Positions 11,963-24,043 are shown, numbered from the stretch's first letter. The stretch: DNA of 64,000 bases from Mesodorylaimus sp. YZB2_4 (GCA_030248295.1 JASANH010000125.1:98003-162002); one strand, 5' to 3'. The notes: generated from the letters alone by a model not told the origin. Program-made: numbers and translations.

Positions 11963-13268
11963 CAATAGATTTCTGTCACTATGTCACTCCGAGGCTGCGG
12001 TCATGGTTTATGGCTCGTATTGTACCGGAAGGTGAACAATTTATATTTTTTCGACTGGTCACTGGACGATCACCACTAATGCCAGTGGCTCGGGGCCCTG
12101 TGGGACCTAATAGAGTCCGTTTTATTCTGTTTTCCGTATCATTTTTATTGAAATTTTGAAATTGAGTTCGACAAGAAAATTTTCGCAACAGCAGGTCTCT
12201 CACTATTTATATATCACAAACCTTTGTCCTGCCAAAAAATTTATTTTTATCCACTCGCCATCTTTTAAAATCACCCCGATTTTTTTCCATGCCAATATAG
12301 CTTTGGCGAATCGCAATCCATAGCCTTAAGAATCGTGTATTACAGAAGAGTTCACTTCGACCTTATGGTCACCCACATGCTCGAGTTATTGTTAGCTCAG
12401 GTCGCGAACGCATTATTCCAAAAAAGATCTGGTATGACAGACTCAAAACTTTTAGACCAGCCAATGCACACAAGACTTACAATTAAGATGGCTGGTCTAA
12501 TCGGCCACTGCAAACGCAACCATGGTCAGCAGGCTGATTTTTCTGCATTAATAACGTTAGCAGGCACCACTGAGCAACGAGCAGGTAGATCGTGTAAAGA
12601 TCAAGCTCATGGTCTCCAATCTACAGTGTACATAGTGGGATAGAAGTGTGTGCCTCTCGGGCTAGGTAGCGAGTGTTTGACTGCGTTACTACAAGCACCC
12701 GCCATGGTGCTCCGCTTCGTACAGTTCTAGTACCCTGTAGTCTTCAGACCCTGCATGGGTGCCCATACCCGCCCCCCTACCCGCATTCGGCGGGTAGGGG
12801 GACGGGTTTGGGTGAGAGACGACGGGTACAGGTATTCGTTCTTGTTTAATTTTGACCTGCTCGCACTAGCCAAGCCGCTTGACTAGAGTGAGCAGGTCTA
12901 CCGACGCGATGACTTGACCAGTGTCCTTACATGGGGATTACAAAGAGATGGCCCAAATTTATAGATTTCCACCTTGACAAAGAGAGTGCAGTGTCCTTGC
13001 TGTACTCGTACCTTCAAATGCTGCGGAAACAAAAAAATGACTTTTCGAGGCTACGCCCGCTCTGCTGACAATGCAAAATCGCAATGTTTCTTATCTGATA
13101 AAAATTCCAGCTTTTTATATTCTCTGTATGCGCTGGTCTATCAAACAAGTTGCTGGCAATAAAACGATAATAATCTTGATAATTTTTTAAGCTGGCTGTC
13201 ACCAAGTAGTTTCAATGCTGTTTCATGTCAGTAGTTGAAAACGCTTTGACACAAAAGCTTACAGTAAA
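11963..13268. other. Intergenic region with hairpin and tract repeats
   Basis: Holds the third copy of the hairpin repeat (12,413-12,510). It also holds a perfect 12-base-pair hairpin CCCCCTACCCGC / GCGGGTAGGGGG with a five-base loop at about 12,772-12,800, set in other GGGTACGGGT-type sequence. A frame at 12,974-13,162 contains a CPCC-x6-CC block but no supported gene. Confidence 0.5.
12413..12510 (+). repeat. Short hairpin repeat, copy 3
   Basis: Third copy of the 7,638-7,757 repeat in the same orientation as copy 1, ending ATCGGCCACTG. Confidence 0.65.
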
Positions 13269-16200
13269 ATGTTGCTTTCAATTTGTGTATGCTTTGTAGT
13301 GATTTTGTCATTTGCCTGTATTTGGTGGCATTTTACAGTACCAGATAATCTTCCACCAGGCCCCCTCGGGCTCCCTTTCTTCGGTTCCATGTTCAGCACC
13401 TGGAAAGCATGTAATCTTCATGGAAAACTGCACGAGTGGACGAAAATTTATGGCCCAGTGTATAAATTTTATGTCGCTGATAAACTGGTGCTAGTTTTGG
13501 GTAGCTGGGATATGATTTATGAAGCCTTAGTCAGACAGGGTGATGTCTTTGCTGGCCGACCGACGATGCAAGTGACCGCGGCTCAAGGTTGCTGCCCTGG
13601 CATTGGTGAGAGCTCATGCACTTGGGAAACTAGATTTTTTTATAAAATCCTACTCTAGGCCTCATCAGTTCAGAAGGCGAGCTGTGGCGAATCCAGCGTC
13701 GATTCGCATTAGCCACACTGCGCGATTTCGGTATTGGACGCCCAATCATGGAACCAAAAATCAGGGACGAAGCTCAATATTTACTCGACGCGATGAAAGC
13801 ACAGAGAGGACGCGCGTTTGATCCAAGCGCCCTTATTAATAGCGCTGTAGCGAATGTCATCTGCGCATTGGTTTTCGGGAGGAGATTCGAATACAACGAT
13901 GAAAAATTCAAGAAGTTGCTTTGCAATCGTACGACTGGAAGTGACGTCAGTTTCTTGACTCCACACCTTTTGTCATCGAGGGTGGCCAGGATTATGGCCC
14001 TAGTGCCACAGGTGAGATTTTCGCCCCTTCCCAAATTCCGCATGAATTCCACATGGTTCCATGTACATAGCTCCATACTGGGAATGCGTGGAACAGGAAT
14101 CTGGGTTTTCCAATGGATAGGGGGAATGCTAGTTGACTCTAACTTGCCATCGATTAGGGTCCATACTGGGGTTCGAACCCGCCTGGCTGACTGTCTCACT
14201 TGGCCGTCCAATGTATAAGTAATGTTGTGAGCATGATGCCAGCCGTGTAGTGACCTGATAAGATGGCCGACCATCTCACTTTACTGTCTCACATACACCG
14301 ACCATCTCACGCAAAAGCACCAATCCTTTAAGGATGCATGAGCAGCCCTGTATGCATTTTCCTTTAAATGTGCCTGACAATATTAATAATTCTATCACAG
14401 AAACTGAGCACCTCACAGTCAAATTCACAGTCAGCATGAAATCACTCACAGCGTCCCTAACAAGAGCTCGAAAGCGCAGGTATTGATCGGTTCCCATAAG
14501 CGAAGGTGGTATCGCCCAATTTTCTGGGAGCAGTGCACGTCTTCTGAGCAATGCAGCCTTTGCATCAACAATCTGAGCATGCCTGGGTCGTGGCCTATCG
14601 TGTTAAGGCGTCTGCCTCTCACGCTGGGTGCGCACTTATAGAGGAGGGCTAGACTACCGCCTTGGTACAAAATGATTGTCAAATATGTCCCTTAGCCCTC
14701 GAGTGCGCCTTGTGGTGCTTGGCTTTGGACAAAGTATGACATCTGCTGATCGACTCTGACATTCGTGCAATCTCTTTTCCTTAGTTCTTCGCGTCGCTAG
14801 AGCTGTACTATTCCGACCTTGGATGCGTTGTGTGCCTACAGTCCCCAATGGAGGGAGGTATTAAGCGCTGGATACGACTTTCAGAAATCATTTGAGGCGG
14901 CTGTCATACCCTCAGCTCGATTATGGTGCAAGGGCCTGGCTGCCCATGCATTGCAGGATGTTGCCTTGCCTTTTAAGAGGTGCTTCCAACGCAAGGGCAA
15001 CACAACGCAACATGTTTCTGCTTTCCGCTGATTCTTCAATTTCTCATTTTGACAGGCGGCCAACTCATCGTCAGATTAGTCGGCCAAGTGATTCAGTCGG
15101 TCACTCTTCAAGATCAGGCATAAATTAGACGGTCACCTGAGAGAGTCGGTCAGATGCAAAAGATGGCCAAGTGAGAAAGGCGACAGTCGGTCAGGTCGGC
15201 ATGCTCTTGGCATACATCCCATATGGGATGTATGCCAAGAGCGCTCGCTAGTCGCAACTCCGCGAAGTCGACGATTATCTAATGGGAACCATACCCAGCC
15301 CATGCCCTAAGAGGGGACCCGGACTCAAAGGCCTCTTGCCCCGTAAGGCCTCTCCTCGTCTATGGGCCCCAAACGAATGAAGGGTGAGTCACCCACTGCC
15401 AGGCGTGCAAGGCGCAGAGAGAACTTCAGACGGCCAGAGTTAAACTCAGGGTCGACTGGCTTCCAGCTCTGCCAAGCAAACTGTGACACACGCCTTTAAC
15501 CGCTGCATCAACAAAGGCGGCTGCTAGAGTCTACTGTACATACATGTATTAAAAAAGGCTAATCAAAAATATAACAATAAAATCCAAAAAAAGTGAATCG
15601 CATTTTTCTAATCTGAGATCAGGAGCTTTCCTACATTCAGCGAAAAGTAGATCTCAAGAGCTGAAACGAAAACCTATTGTAATGCAGGCGAAAGAATTCT
15701 CAAAGCAAGCTGAAGAGATGGCTAATTTCGTACAGCAAGAGATACACGCAACCATGCACGACTTCGACCCGACAGTCGACGATCCGACCAATTACGTCCA
15801 AGCATTTTTCCAAGCAAAGTTAAATCGCACTGAAAACTGGACATTCACTGATCAGCAACTGTTGACCAGTGTAAAAGATCTTTTCATAGCCGGCACTGAT
15901 ACGACAGCCACCACACTCCAATGGGCAATTTTCTACCTTGCTCATTTTCCAGAATGGCAAGAAAAAGTATACGATGAAATTCAAACCCAAACTGAAAATT
16001 GCATGCCAGCTTATTCGGATCGAACTAAGCTTCCTTTGACTGAAGCCGCAATCATGGAGACACAACGCATGGCTAATCTGCTGCCTTTTGGCGTCAGACG
16101 TCGAACGATGGTCGACACTGAACTGAACGGATACAACATACCAAAGGACACTGTGGTCGTGCCTCTTCTCACAGCAGTCATGCGAGATCCAATAGTTTAT

Positions 16201-16815
16201 CCAAATCCTGACAAATTCGACCCTTCCAGATTCATAAACACACATAAAGGGGAAAAGAGTGCTGAATTAGCACATTTCGTACCCTTTCAAGCAGGTACGT
16301 TTTTCAAGATTTTTGTTGATCTCTTTTGACTTGAGCGCCATGAGTACCCGATTTCTGTTGTGATGAGCGATATCAAGCCCCGTGGTGAGCTGTCAGGGGC
16401 TGTCTCACAATGTGCGTCGCAGGGGCGAGCGAAGAACGCGAGGGTAGGCTCAAAAGCTTCGCAATTCTGATTTTACGGCACAAAGTGAAAAATGATTCCA
16501 ACTAGTTCATCTAAAAAATTGTTTTGAATAGAATCAGTCATCGAGCAATCCCGTGGAATTCCGGATTCAAGTTTTATTTAAAAGCATTTATCTTATTTAT
16601 ATTTATGCAGTGTTACTCTTTCAGGCAAACGCATTTGTCTGGGTGAGTCTTTGGCAAAAATGGAATTATTCATTGTCTTTACAGCCTTTATTTACTATTT
16701 CGAATTCAAGTTTTCATCATTCGAACCAGTTCCAAATATTGTTGACGAGAAATTGTCTTTTATTCGGGCTCCACCAAGATACAAAATTCATGCTTTGCAT
16801 CGTCATGAACAATAA
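13269..16815 (+). CDS. Cytochrome P450, CYP2 clan (4 exons)
   Basis: The exons are 13,269-13,605, 13,659-14,011, 15,688-16,294 and 16,625-16,815, giving 495 residues, a normal P450 length. Joints are phase 1, 0 and 1. Visible in order: an N-terminal membrane anchor, the hinge LPPGPLGLPFFGS, the I-helix oxygen-binding motif AGTDTTATT, the K-helix ETQR (ExxR), FDPSRF (PERF type) and the heme loop FQAGKRICLG with the cysteine ligand. The fourth exon starts inside the heme loop. It should be an ER-bound monooxygenase; the substrate is unknown. A paralog at 55,909-58,012 has the same intron positions and phases, which supports the model. Intron 2 (1.7 kb) is full of repeat material. No inactivating change is seen. 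Confidence 0.9.
14189..15200. repeat. Foldback-type repeat in P450 intron 2
   Basis: The left part (about 14,189-14,310) has TGGCCGACCATCTCACTTT-like units, and the right part (about 15,058-15,200) has the complementary AGTCGGTCA / TGGCCAAGTGAG units. The unit is repeated several times per arm. This fits a foldback or long-terminal-inverted-repeat element. The interior has no recognised coding sequence. Confidence 0.4.
15203..15242. repeat. Perfect 40-base palindrome
   Basis: Two 20-base arms, GCTCTTGGCATACATCCCAT and its exact reverse complement, meet with no spacer. It lies inside P450 intron 2, just beyond the right arm of the foldback repeat. Confidence 0.95.
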
Positions 16816-17190
16816 GTCTTTTACATTCTTTGCTGACGGACGAAAAATTGATATTTTTTTGTCGTACTGCATGAAAATAACTGATTCAAATAGTTTTGGG
16901 CGCAACCATTGAATTGTTTCTTACCTGAATCATTTTTGTGTAAATCGATATCATAAATGTGTGCTGTACTTTTTCTTTCATGCCTCTTTATTGCAATCAT
17001 TATTTGTTCGCAAAAGATCGAACAACACCCTTGCTGATGTTGCCCATTACTGCACCGCGCATTTATGAAAAATTCCCACTCTCCTCGATACCCTTTCTTT
17101 GGTTCCACTTAAAGCATGGGTCCCATTGGACGTGACACAAGTGTCAGTTTAAGGAAGAGGTCATAAATATTCGGCATGTCAAAAAAAGTT
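16816..17190. other. Gene-free stretch after the P450 stop
   Basis: Probably the 3' UTR and then anonymous sequence; no second gene is seen. Confidence 0.4.
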
Positions 17191-17400
17191 GCGGCCGCGG
17201 TGGTGCAGCGGCTCGGCATTTGTCTCTTCGTATTGCTTGCGAGCGAGTGGCTAGACTTGTCCCGGGTTCGATACCCGGTGATGGAGGTCGGTTTGCCAAC
17301 CATAAACCCTCGGTGACCTTACGCGCCAGGCTGTGGGTCTGCCATAGGCAAAACGGGCTTCGGCTCACAAAAATTTGAAAAAAAGCCTCTATGGTCCAGC
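17191..17400 (+). mobile_element. SINE with tRNA-derived head
   Basis: The head (17,191-17,290) has an A-box-like TGGTGCAGCGG and a perfect T-arm, CCGGG-TTCGATA-CCCGG, that contains the B box GGTTCGATACC. The anticodon region is too long and unpaired for a working tRNA, and an unrelated body follows. I call it a SINE rather than a tRNA gene. Confidence 0.65.
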
Positions 17401-17633
17401 GAATATCTCCGTTCGCACCATACTCATACGTACCAATATTTCATTCATCGCTCAAGCAAATACATGCTCTTAAGGAACGAGGGACAAGAAAAACATACAC
17501 AGATTAAAAGCGCGATGTAGAAATGTCAGAATGAGAACCTGATCAACCCAAAAAAATAGTCTCCGTGGGCACAGCATTCCATAAAACGGTCTACGAATAT
17601 ATAAAGTTTTGTTTATATGACTCAGTCAAGTGC

Positions 17634-18290
17634 TCACGGACAACCAGGTGATGGGCTTCGCACGTACGAGCTCGCACGAAAATCAGATTTGTGAATAAAA
17701 CGGGCATTTCCAAAATCATGAATACCATGGTAAAATTTATAAAACTGAGACGGTTTCAAACGTTCCCTTCTCTCAAAAAGCGTCCACCAACCAGCTTTAC
17801 GCAAGGCATCAGAATAAGAACTGGTAAAATCATTCAATACTAACCTAAGCGCCTATCTTTAAGCACGTTCCAACTGGTCAATAATCAGCCTTTAACAGGA
17901 TCCCATGCTACGCAACCATATTCTAAAATTAATCTCATACATGAATCGTAAACCTTCGTAAAAACAGTTGGCGGTGCATGTCTCCCCAGTTTCCTCCTAA
18001 GTGCATAAGGAACCTCATCGTGGGCCTAATGAACGTTCAAAAAAACTCCAACCACAAATTTGTTAGCCTTGGAATTCAATGCGTCGTAAACGAGCTGCGA
18101 TGCATTTATGAAGGCAGAGTTCGTCCCTCTCCTTTCGCAGAATCCATGCTGATTGCTCTACAGATTCGTTGTTGAGCGAGTCAGACGGTCCATATGCTTT
18201 TCTTATAACTTTGATAAGACAGACAGCAAAGATATCGGTCGATACGAGTCGATACAGTTCTTATCACCAGGTTTAGGGATCGGATCGACT
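17634..18290 (-). mobile_element. Non-LTR retrotransposon fragment (reverse transcriptase)
   Basis: On the minus strand a broken frame shows a DPIPKPGDKN block, then RPISLLSVLSKL (the RT motif near block 1-2), then VVGVFL, RLILEYGCVAWDPV and the C-terminal block with YSDALRKAG and LKPSQFYKFYHG. These are characteristic of Jockey/CR1-type ORF2 proteins. The frame is interrupted by stops and missing pieces, so the copy is dead. Its upstream border coincides with the start of duplicated unit A. Confidence 0.7.
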
Positions 18291-18884
18291 TTCCTCCTCT
18301 CCCCTCTTCCCTATACTAATTCATCACATGATCGTCAATCTTGTGCTGCATGCCTAGAATCAGCCCTGTTTTATAACGTGTCGAACATTACCGAGCCAAT
18401 GCTAAATTCTGACGCACATAGTCTACTTTGAGGGCGAATATCTTGCTGTTTCTCAAGCTTCAGTTTGAGCCATTTTCGGGCTCACGAAACCGGCGTGATC
18501 GCTCGAGATCACGCCGATTGAGGTGATTTTCGAGCGATCATCAGGCACTGTTGGACCACATTGGCATTGGATGGCTATTTTTACCGCATGCAGAGAAGAT
18601 CAAGACGGAAAAAAGGGAGAGGGCCTATAAGTCGCCCTTTTTTAGCTATAATTAAGGACTCTATCTGAGAAGTGTTCTCTTCTGAAACGCAACGTGCATG
18701 TATAGATATAATAGGGTGCTTGAATAGAAAAAGGAAGAACAGTTCATGTCTTTCTTTCCTTCCCTCAATTTAACTCGATTTTCTTCAACCTTTATGTCAG
18801 ATCCACAAAATGTAGAGAAACAGTATTTCAAGTGATTTCACGCGCTTACTTGCCAAATCTATGTGGTATCGTCTAATCCTAACC

Positions 18885-19158
18885 CTAGCCGACCGAATTT
18901 CCATTTGTTGAACACTGGCATGGGAATTGGCCCAAAGATTTCGAGCAGCTGATGACAGTACCGCCCAAACTTTTACATCGACTGGCGCAAAGTCTACAAT
19001 CGCTGAAGTGGACCAAAGCTAAAAAATATTGTGTGAAACATAAATCTAACATATCCAAGAAATAAAAGATGCTTACTGAGGGCACGTTTTCTATCGTTGT
19101 GCGGCACCGCGCAAACCATTGCCAGCATAAAAAATAGGAATGAAATCGTTCCTTTCAT
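18885..19158 (-). CDS. CS-alpha-beta-like secreted peptide, copy A (2 exons)
   Basis: Exon 1 (19,158-19,077) encodes the signal peptide MKGTISFLFFMLAMVCAVP and then HNDRKR, a tribasic processing site. Exon 2 (19,018-18,885) encodes the mature region; the intron is 58 bases, phase 1, with a GTAAGC donor and TTAG acceptor. The precursor is 71 residues. The mature peptide has six cysteines as C-x2-C-x3-C-x9-C-x8-C-x-C. The paired CxxxC and CxC are the core of the cysteine-stabilised alpha-beta (invertebrate defensin) framework, but the first loop is unusually short. A TATAAG box lies 50-55 bases upstream. Two homologs (24,601-24,874 and 26,329-26,649) share the exon structure. It is probably a secreted host-defence peptide; the activity is not shown. 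Confidence 0.75.
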
Positions 19159-19207
19159 TTTCTCCAACGTCCTTGAACTCCAATTGATTAGGGCTTCGAA
19201 GCTTCAA

Positions 19208-19213
19208 CTTATA
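19208..19213 (-). promoter_or_regulatory. TATA box of peptide copy A
   Basis: TATAAG on the minus strand, 50-55 bases before the ATG at 19,158. The same hexamer sits at nearly the same distance in copies B and C. Confidence 0.65.
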
Positions 19214-19405
19214 AACAGTCTATCATTAAAGACACCGCCATGTCGGGAAAACTATCAATGATTCTTCTTTAGTATTTGTGAAACCTGCTCGTATTATATT
19301 TTTTAGTGCACATAAGCTCAGTGAACAGGTGAATATATTCGCACCAGTATTTTCCTTTCGACTTCTGCCCTTTTTAAAATAAAGCTTCGTGAATCCAAAA
19401 AACGG

Positions 19406-19960
19406 TTCACAGCCGGTATGACTTTTGCGATTCTGGCGTCATTCATTTTGGCTGCGCCGACTTCGCGTCCGCCAAAATAGCGCCATGTGTATGGAGCGCG
19501 CAAGGATTTGGCATCGACTCATGCTGTGTCAAGCGATTTGGCTGTTACTGTTTTAGCGATATAAAACTTTGGCGCCTAGATCAGAAAGCGTGGATGGATT
19601 TTTATGCGGCACAAACCCGTGCTCTTCGCTCTTTGCAAAATCAGCCATGTTGTGACAGACGCTGTTGCCTTGTCGGTTTTTAACTGCTTGTAATCAATTT
19701 TTTTTAAGAAGTGACTTCGCACATGTACCCTACGTTTATTATCGGTATCATCCCTATCTTTGTAAAACTGGGGAAGTCTCCAACCCTTACAGTAAGACAT
19801 GATTTTTAAATGCGACAGCAACCTGCACAGTACATTATAAATTAGAGACTGGGGGGGGGGGGGGAAGGGGGAGAGTGAAGAGTCAGTAGTTATCGCTGGG
19901 GAGCACACATAACTGGGGAGCCATTTTGGGGAGCACACATGGGCTATAGGCAATGCTTTA
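19406..19960. other. Gene-free stretch
   Basis: Minus-strand open frames here show no known domain. A 14-base G run lies at 19,851-19,864. Confidence 0.4.
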
Positions 19961-20099
19961 AGGTACCCCTGTGCAAAACATACTCCTGTAGAGAACATAA
20001 CCCTGTACAAAATATACTACTGCACAGAATATGGCCCTGTAAAAAAACATATTCTTGTACGGAACATAGGTAGGCCAATGTAATGCAGACTGCCTCCAT

Positions 20100-20575
20100 T
20101 TCCAGACAGGCGACTCCGCCCACTTTTTTCGCCCTCCCACCCAGTTCTGACCAAACTGAATCTTGACTGAGGTGGTGCCTTTTTTTATGGTATCCCAGTG
20201 TCCACTGTCATCCTCAGAGGTTAAATCGAATGCAAAAAAGAAGTGCGAAGTTTCAAAGTCCCCGCGTGTTATGCCATTCCCGAAATTGTCATGGGCTATA
20301 CCCAAAGCTTGAAAAAATGGAGTGTATGCTTGCAGAAAATGATGATTGTTGGAATCCAAGCAAAATGGATGAGCAGGAAATGTTTGTCCGCCAGCTGTAA
20401 CTTTCATCGACTGAATAGCGTATGGTTGAAACACAAATGAACTTTTAGTGCCATGATAAGCGTCCTGATCGCAGCAGCAAATGATCATTCGGCGGGGTAT
20501 CTGGCCTTGAAAAATGCTGTTGATAGGTGTGGAAAATGTGGATTCCAATGCCCATAAACGCCATTGGTAAAACAT
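20100..20575 (-). pseudogene. C-terminal half of an F54H12.2-like, element-borne protein
   Basis: A minus-strand frame carries a FQGQIPRRM block, then an aromatic-rich segment, then a GNGITRGDF...FAFDLT...GHWDTIKKG block. These resemble a protein family often annotated F54H12.2-like in invertebrate genomes and associated with mobile or virus-like elements. The frame continues without recognisable similarity towards 19,958. The matching N-terminal half lies next to it on the opposite strand (20,590-20,840), so the gene is broken and partly inverted. Family assignment is from memory of annotations and is moderate. Confidence 0.5.
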
Positions 20576-20589
20576 TTTTTAAACAGGCC

Positions 20590-20840
20590 AAACTGTATTT
20601 GAACTCGAAGCTGGTGATAATTATCACTTGCGCGCCTACTTGGAAGCTGAATTGAATTATGGTTCTGGCGCGAAATCATTGTTTCTAAGCTCGGCTTTGT
20701 ATGCGAAAGAAGCTGGTGCCAAAGCTATTGTGAATTCTGAAAATAACGCTGGTTTTTACGACTGGGCTAATCGGTTCGCAAACAGTCAGCGGGTCGAATT
20801 TATGGCCCTGCTGCACGTGGACCTTCCAGAAATTCTTTGA
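20590..20840 (+). pseudogene. N-terminal half of the same F54H12.2-like protein
   Basis: A plus-strand frame has a RAYLEAELNYG block and a FMALLHVDL block that correspond to the part of this family lying before the segment found at 20,100-20,575. The halves point away from each other from a junction near 20,580, so an inversion or foldback event split the original gene. It ends at a stop after the second block. Not functional as it stands. Confidence 0.5.
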
Positions 20841-21094
20841 GAAAGCGCTGTCTGAAAGGGCACATTTAAATCTCATTCTAGGTAACAATAACAAAGGCAG
20901 TTGACCCACCTCTACCTCTCCTTCTTGCGACTGGGGCTAAGCCTTCTTTTAGAGTTAGAGTAGACGGTAGACGAACTCGAAGATGATTACTTATCACTCG
21001 CCCACTGTCTTATTCGCTACCTCCTATCCCCATTGTCTGCGTATCAGACATCAGTAGGTACCTTGAACATGGCCAGCACATGCTCGCTTCCTCC
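20841..21094. other. Gene-free stretch
   Basis: Nothing recognised. Confidence 0.4.
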
Positions 21095-21888
21095 TGTCCC
21101 CTTTTCCTTATACTAATTCATCACATGATCGTCAATCTAGTGCCGCGCTGCATGCCTAGAATAAGCCCTGTTTCATAGCGCGCCGAACAGTACCGAGCCA
21201 ATGCTAGATTCTGACGCACATAGGCTACTGTGAGAGCGAATAAGTTCGCCGGGCGAATGAGCTTCGGTTCGAGCCATTCTCGGGCTCACGAAATCGGCGT
21301 GATCTCTGGTGATTATAGAGCAATCAGCAGGCACTGCTGAACCACATAGGCATTGGATGGCTATTTAGACCGCATGCAGAGAAGAGCAAGACGAAAAATA
21401 GGAAAAGGGCCTATGAGTCGCCCTTTTTGCTGCCATCAAGGACACTATGTCTGAGAAGTGGTCTCTTCTGAAACGCAACCTGCAACGATAGATATCATAG
21501 GGTGTTAGATAAAAAAAAGGCAGAGCAGTTTATGACGACACTGAAAATTTTCCCACGTTTGTCTTTCCTTCACTCAATCCATCGCTTGCGGTTAGTGTTC
21601 GCGCCCATTTCCTGATATGTAAACTTGTTTCCTGTTTTATTCGGTAATAGACAAAAAATGTAAGAGGTGCGCTGAGTAAAGTAAATAAAAACGGATTGTT
21701 GGCATCTTGGTTCCATCACGTGCTGTCCCTGTGGCATAAACCCCGTTCTCGTTCACGCGGTTCACAGGAAGCCGTTTTTTTGAAACGTGGTCAGATACAA
21801 AATTGTTTTCAGAATTGACGAAAGTAAGTTGATGATCAAAATGGGTGAGTAATATAACTTTGAGTTCTTGGTTTTCAGCACGTAGATG

Positions 21889-22120
21889 TATTGCTGCTTC
21901 GTCAAAGGATGTGGTAGTAAATATGGTAGTAGCGCGCGGTGGGATTTCAAAAGTCCCAAAAAACCTGACGAAGAGGGAAGCTGGGATCAAACACATTGGT
22001 CGAGCAACGCCGCCGTCAGGTCACTGGAACAATGTGAGAATATGTTCTCGACGCTTTGTCGATTGCCGACCGACCAAAGATAATCCGTATCCTGCTATAC
22101 ACATGGGGGGGGGGGGGGAA
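21889..22120 (+). pseudogene. Frameshifted THAP domain of the ISL2EU-like transposase
   Basis: The first half (C-x5-C, then WDFKSPKK) is in one frame and the second half (KREAGIKHIGR, RICSRRF) is in another, so a frameshift lies near 21,955. The tryptophan normally found in the central R-x-x-W motif is a glycine. A 14-base G run follows at 22,105-22,118. THAP domains bind the ends of their own transposon. Confidence 0.55.
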
Positions 22121-23529
22121 TGACGGACAATTAATCAGGCACAGCGATATTCGTTGTGCACCCCAAGTGGACGAAGTAGTAGAAGTGATCCCTGGGAATC
22201 CCTGGGAATCGAAATAGTCGAGAAGTTAAAAATGACGATAGCTTAGTTGCTTGTGCCCTCCTGAACTTGGCTGTCAGGCCAGTACAACAATTGGAAGCCA
22301 TAACTTTTCGTCAGTCCTGGCTTCGAGAAAGATGAAGATAAAGAAACTGAAGGTAAGACTGAGTGAATCTTAATGGCCTTGTTGAGACTGGGTGACTGGG
22401 GACCTGTTGGCCGTGAGCAATGAAGCTGCATTGAGATGAGGGCTGTAAGAACTACTGCACGTACTCTAAGAGAGAACTGTGAGGCTTTAAAAAATGCATG
22501 GTTAGGCCTCTCCAGTTTCATAGGCTACTTCACACTCGTCAGTATATCGGCACTACGGAGGCACTTTGGTGCAAAGGATTGAAAATCTTTCAAAAACTCA
22601 TAACTTGTGTATCTTTTCAGTTTCTCCCCGCTAGCTAGTAGCCGCTTACGAAAGCTAGTAGCTAGTTGACGCTTACGAAAGTCCTGCGCAAAAATCAACA
22701 GCACCGCCAAGATCAAATGGCCGAACCATCCGCCGTCACCACACAAACGGTTCAAGAAAGACGACGTTCTATTGGCTCTGGAACTGGATACGGGGGAAGT
22801 CTAAGATCATTGCATAGCTAGTGCTAGAGAACAAGATGACGCGTTTGCTCGTCAGAGTGCGGCTTGTTTCCAGACGTCGTCGTCTCAAAATGGTGCGTCT
22901 ATCTTCCAAGGACTTGACGCTCCTCTGAGAGACCAACCACCATAAGAAGAGCGGCGTCCTTTGACTACAATGGTGCCGGTTTGGAATGTGGACGTCTCTC
23001 ATACTTCAGCACCACCGACTCCCCCTATCAGTAGATCAGTTTCTGACCGTAAGCCATTCACGTCGAAAAGCCGCGGTATGTGCATGGGCTGGTCGTGGTT
23101 TGGAGGCCATGACGTTCTAAAAGAGTACCCCTGGCATCCCAAATTTCAAGACGCTGGAAAATGTGCTCGAGGATATTGCGGAGGATGCAGCTAAGTTGTG
23201 TTTGTGGGAGGCGGCTGGCAGGAAGAGAAGGAAGAGAGCGCGAAAATAAGTGAGGCTTATGCATGCTTTATTAACCCCGATCCTACATTTTTCTGTTTGA
23301 AGGCTTGGTTTGTAAGAAGAATTTTTGGTCGTTCTGATACGCTTGCGCCGTAACTTTGAAAAATGTACACTTGGCCCACCTGTACGATGTCAGCGAATCG
23401 TAGATTTCTCGCCTGCTTTCAGTGTGGATCCCGTTTTTGTCGAGCAAGCTGAAATCGTGCGTAATGTGGGTGTATCGAGATTTGCAGCAACCAGTTCCAT
23501 GCTTTAACCAATTTCCTCGATGTGTTGGC

Positions 23530-24043
23530 GTTTTAAATTGCTTCGAAGTTTTCATTGAAAAGCCGGGATCGAAGCTGGAGCAACAGGAATACTACAGTGA
23601 GTACAAGGATTCTCACACCATCAAGTATCTTGTGTGTACGTCGCACAACGGAGCACTCATGTATATATCGCCGGCTTATGCTGGCAGGACTTCTGATACA
23701 GCTATTGTGAAGAAGTGCCATGATAGCTTTTTGTTGGAGGTGACGAGGGGTGACTTGCTGCTTGCCGATGGAGGTTTCAGAGTTCGCGAGCTCTTGATGT
23801 TACAATATGGCGTACAGTTATTGATTCCGAAGTTTTTGACTGTGCCCCAATTATACAGAGCCGATTCGAATTTTGCAAGATCACTGTCATCCGCTAGGAT
23901 CCATGTAGAGCGGGTAATGGGCTAGTTGCGTGTGTTTGAAATTTTGCGTGAGATTTGTTCCGTACATATGTTACATCTGATGGATGATGTCGGCGTAACT
24001 TGCTCAGCTATCGTTAATTTGAGTCAACCTTTTGTGAAAATGT
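23530..24043 (+). pseudogene. Inactivated DDE_Tnp_4 nuclease of the ISL2EU-like element
   Basis: The block NCFEVFIEKP has asparagine where the catalytic aspartate is expected (family usually DCFE). The second aspartate is kept in LLADGGF, and a RIHVERVMG block with the glutamate follows. An in-frame TAG comes right after VMG at about 23,923, and the same frame continues for about 40 residues to the normal end. It is dead by both criteria. Confidence 0.65.

Larger units (their letters stand above)
18290..19405. repeat. Duplicated unit A (peptide gene plus flanks)
   Basis: This unit, containing the peptide gene at 18,885-19,158 and about 600 bases 3' of it, matches 21,095-21,587 plus 24,490-25,115 in the same orientation. 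A GC-rich hairpin (CGGCGTGATC / GATCACGCCG) lies at about 18,491-18,516. Confidence 0.85.

Noticed and set aside
12974..13162. Frame with CPCC-x6-CC, considered as a small zinc-binding protein
   Set aside because: Only one cluster, no partner ligands, no splice or promoter evidence.
13774..14274. Minus-strand 166-codon frame
   Set aside because: It is antisense to P450 exon 2 and the intron after it.
17191..17290. Genuine tRNA gene
   Set aside because: The T-arm is perfect but the anticodon region is too long and the acceptor ends do not pair; a SINE body follows.
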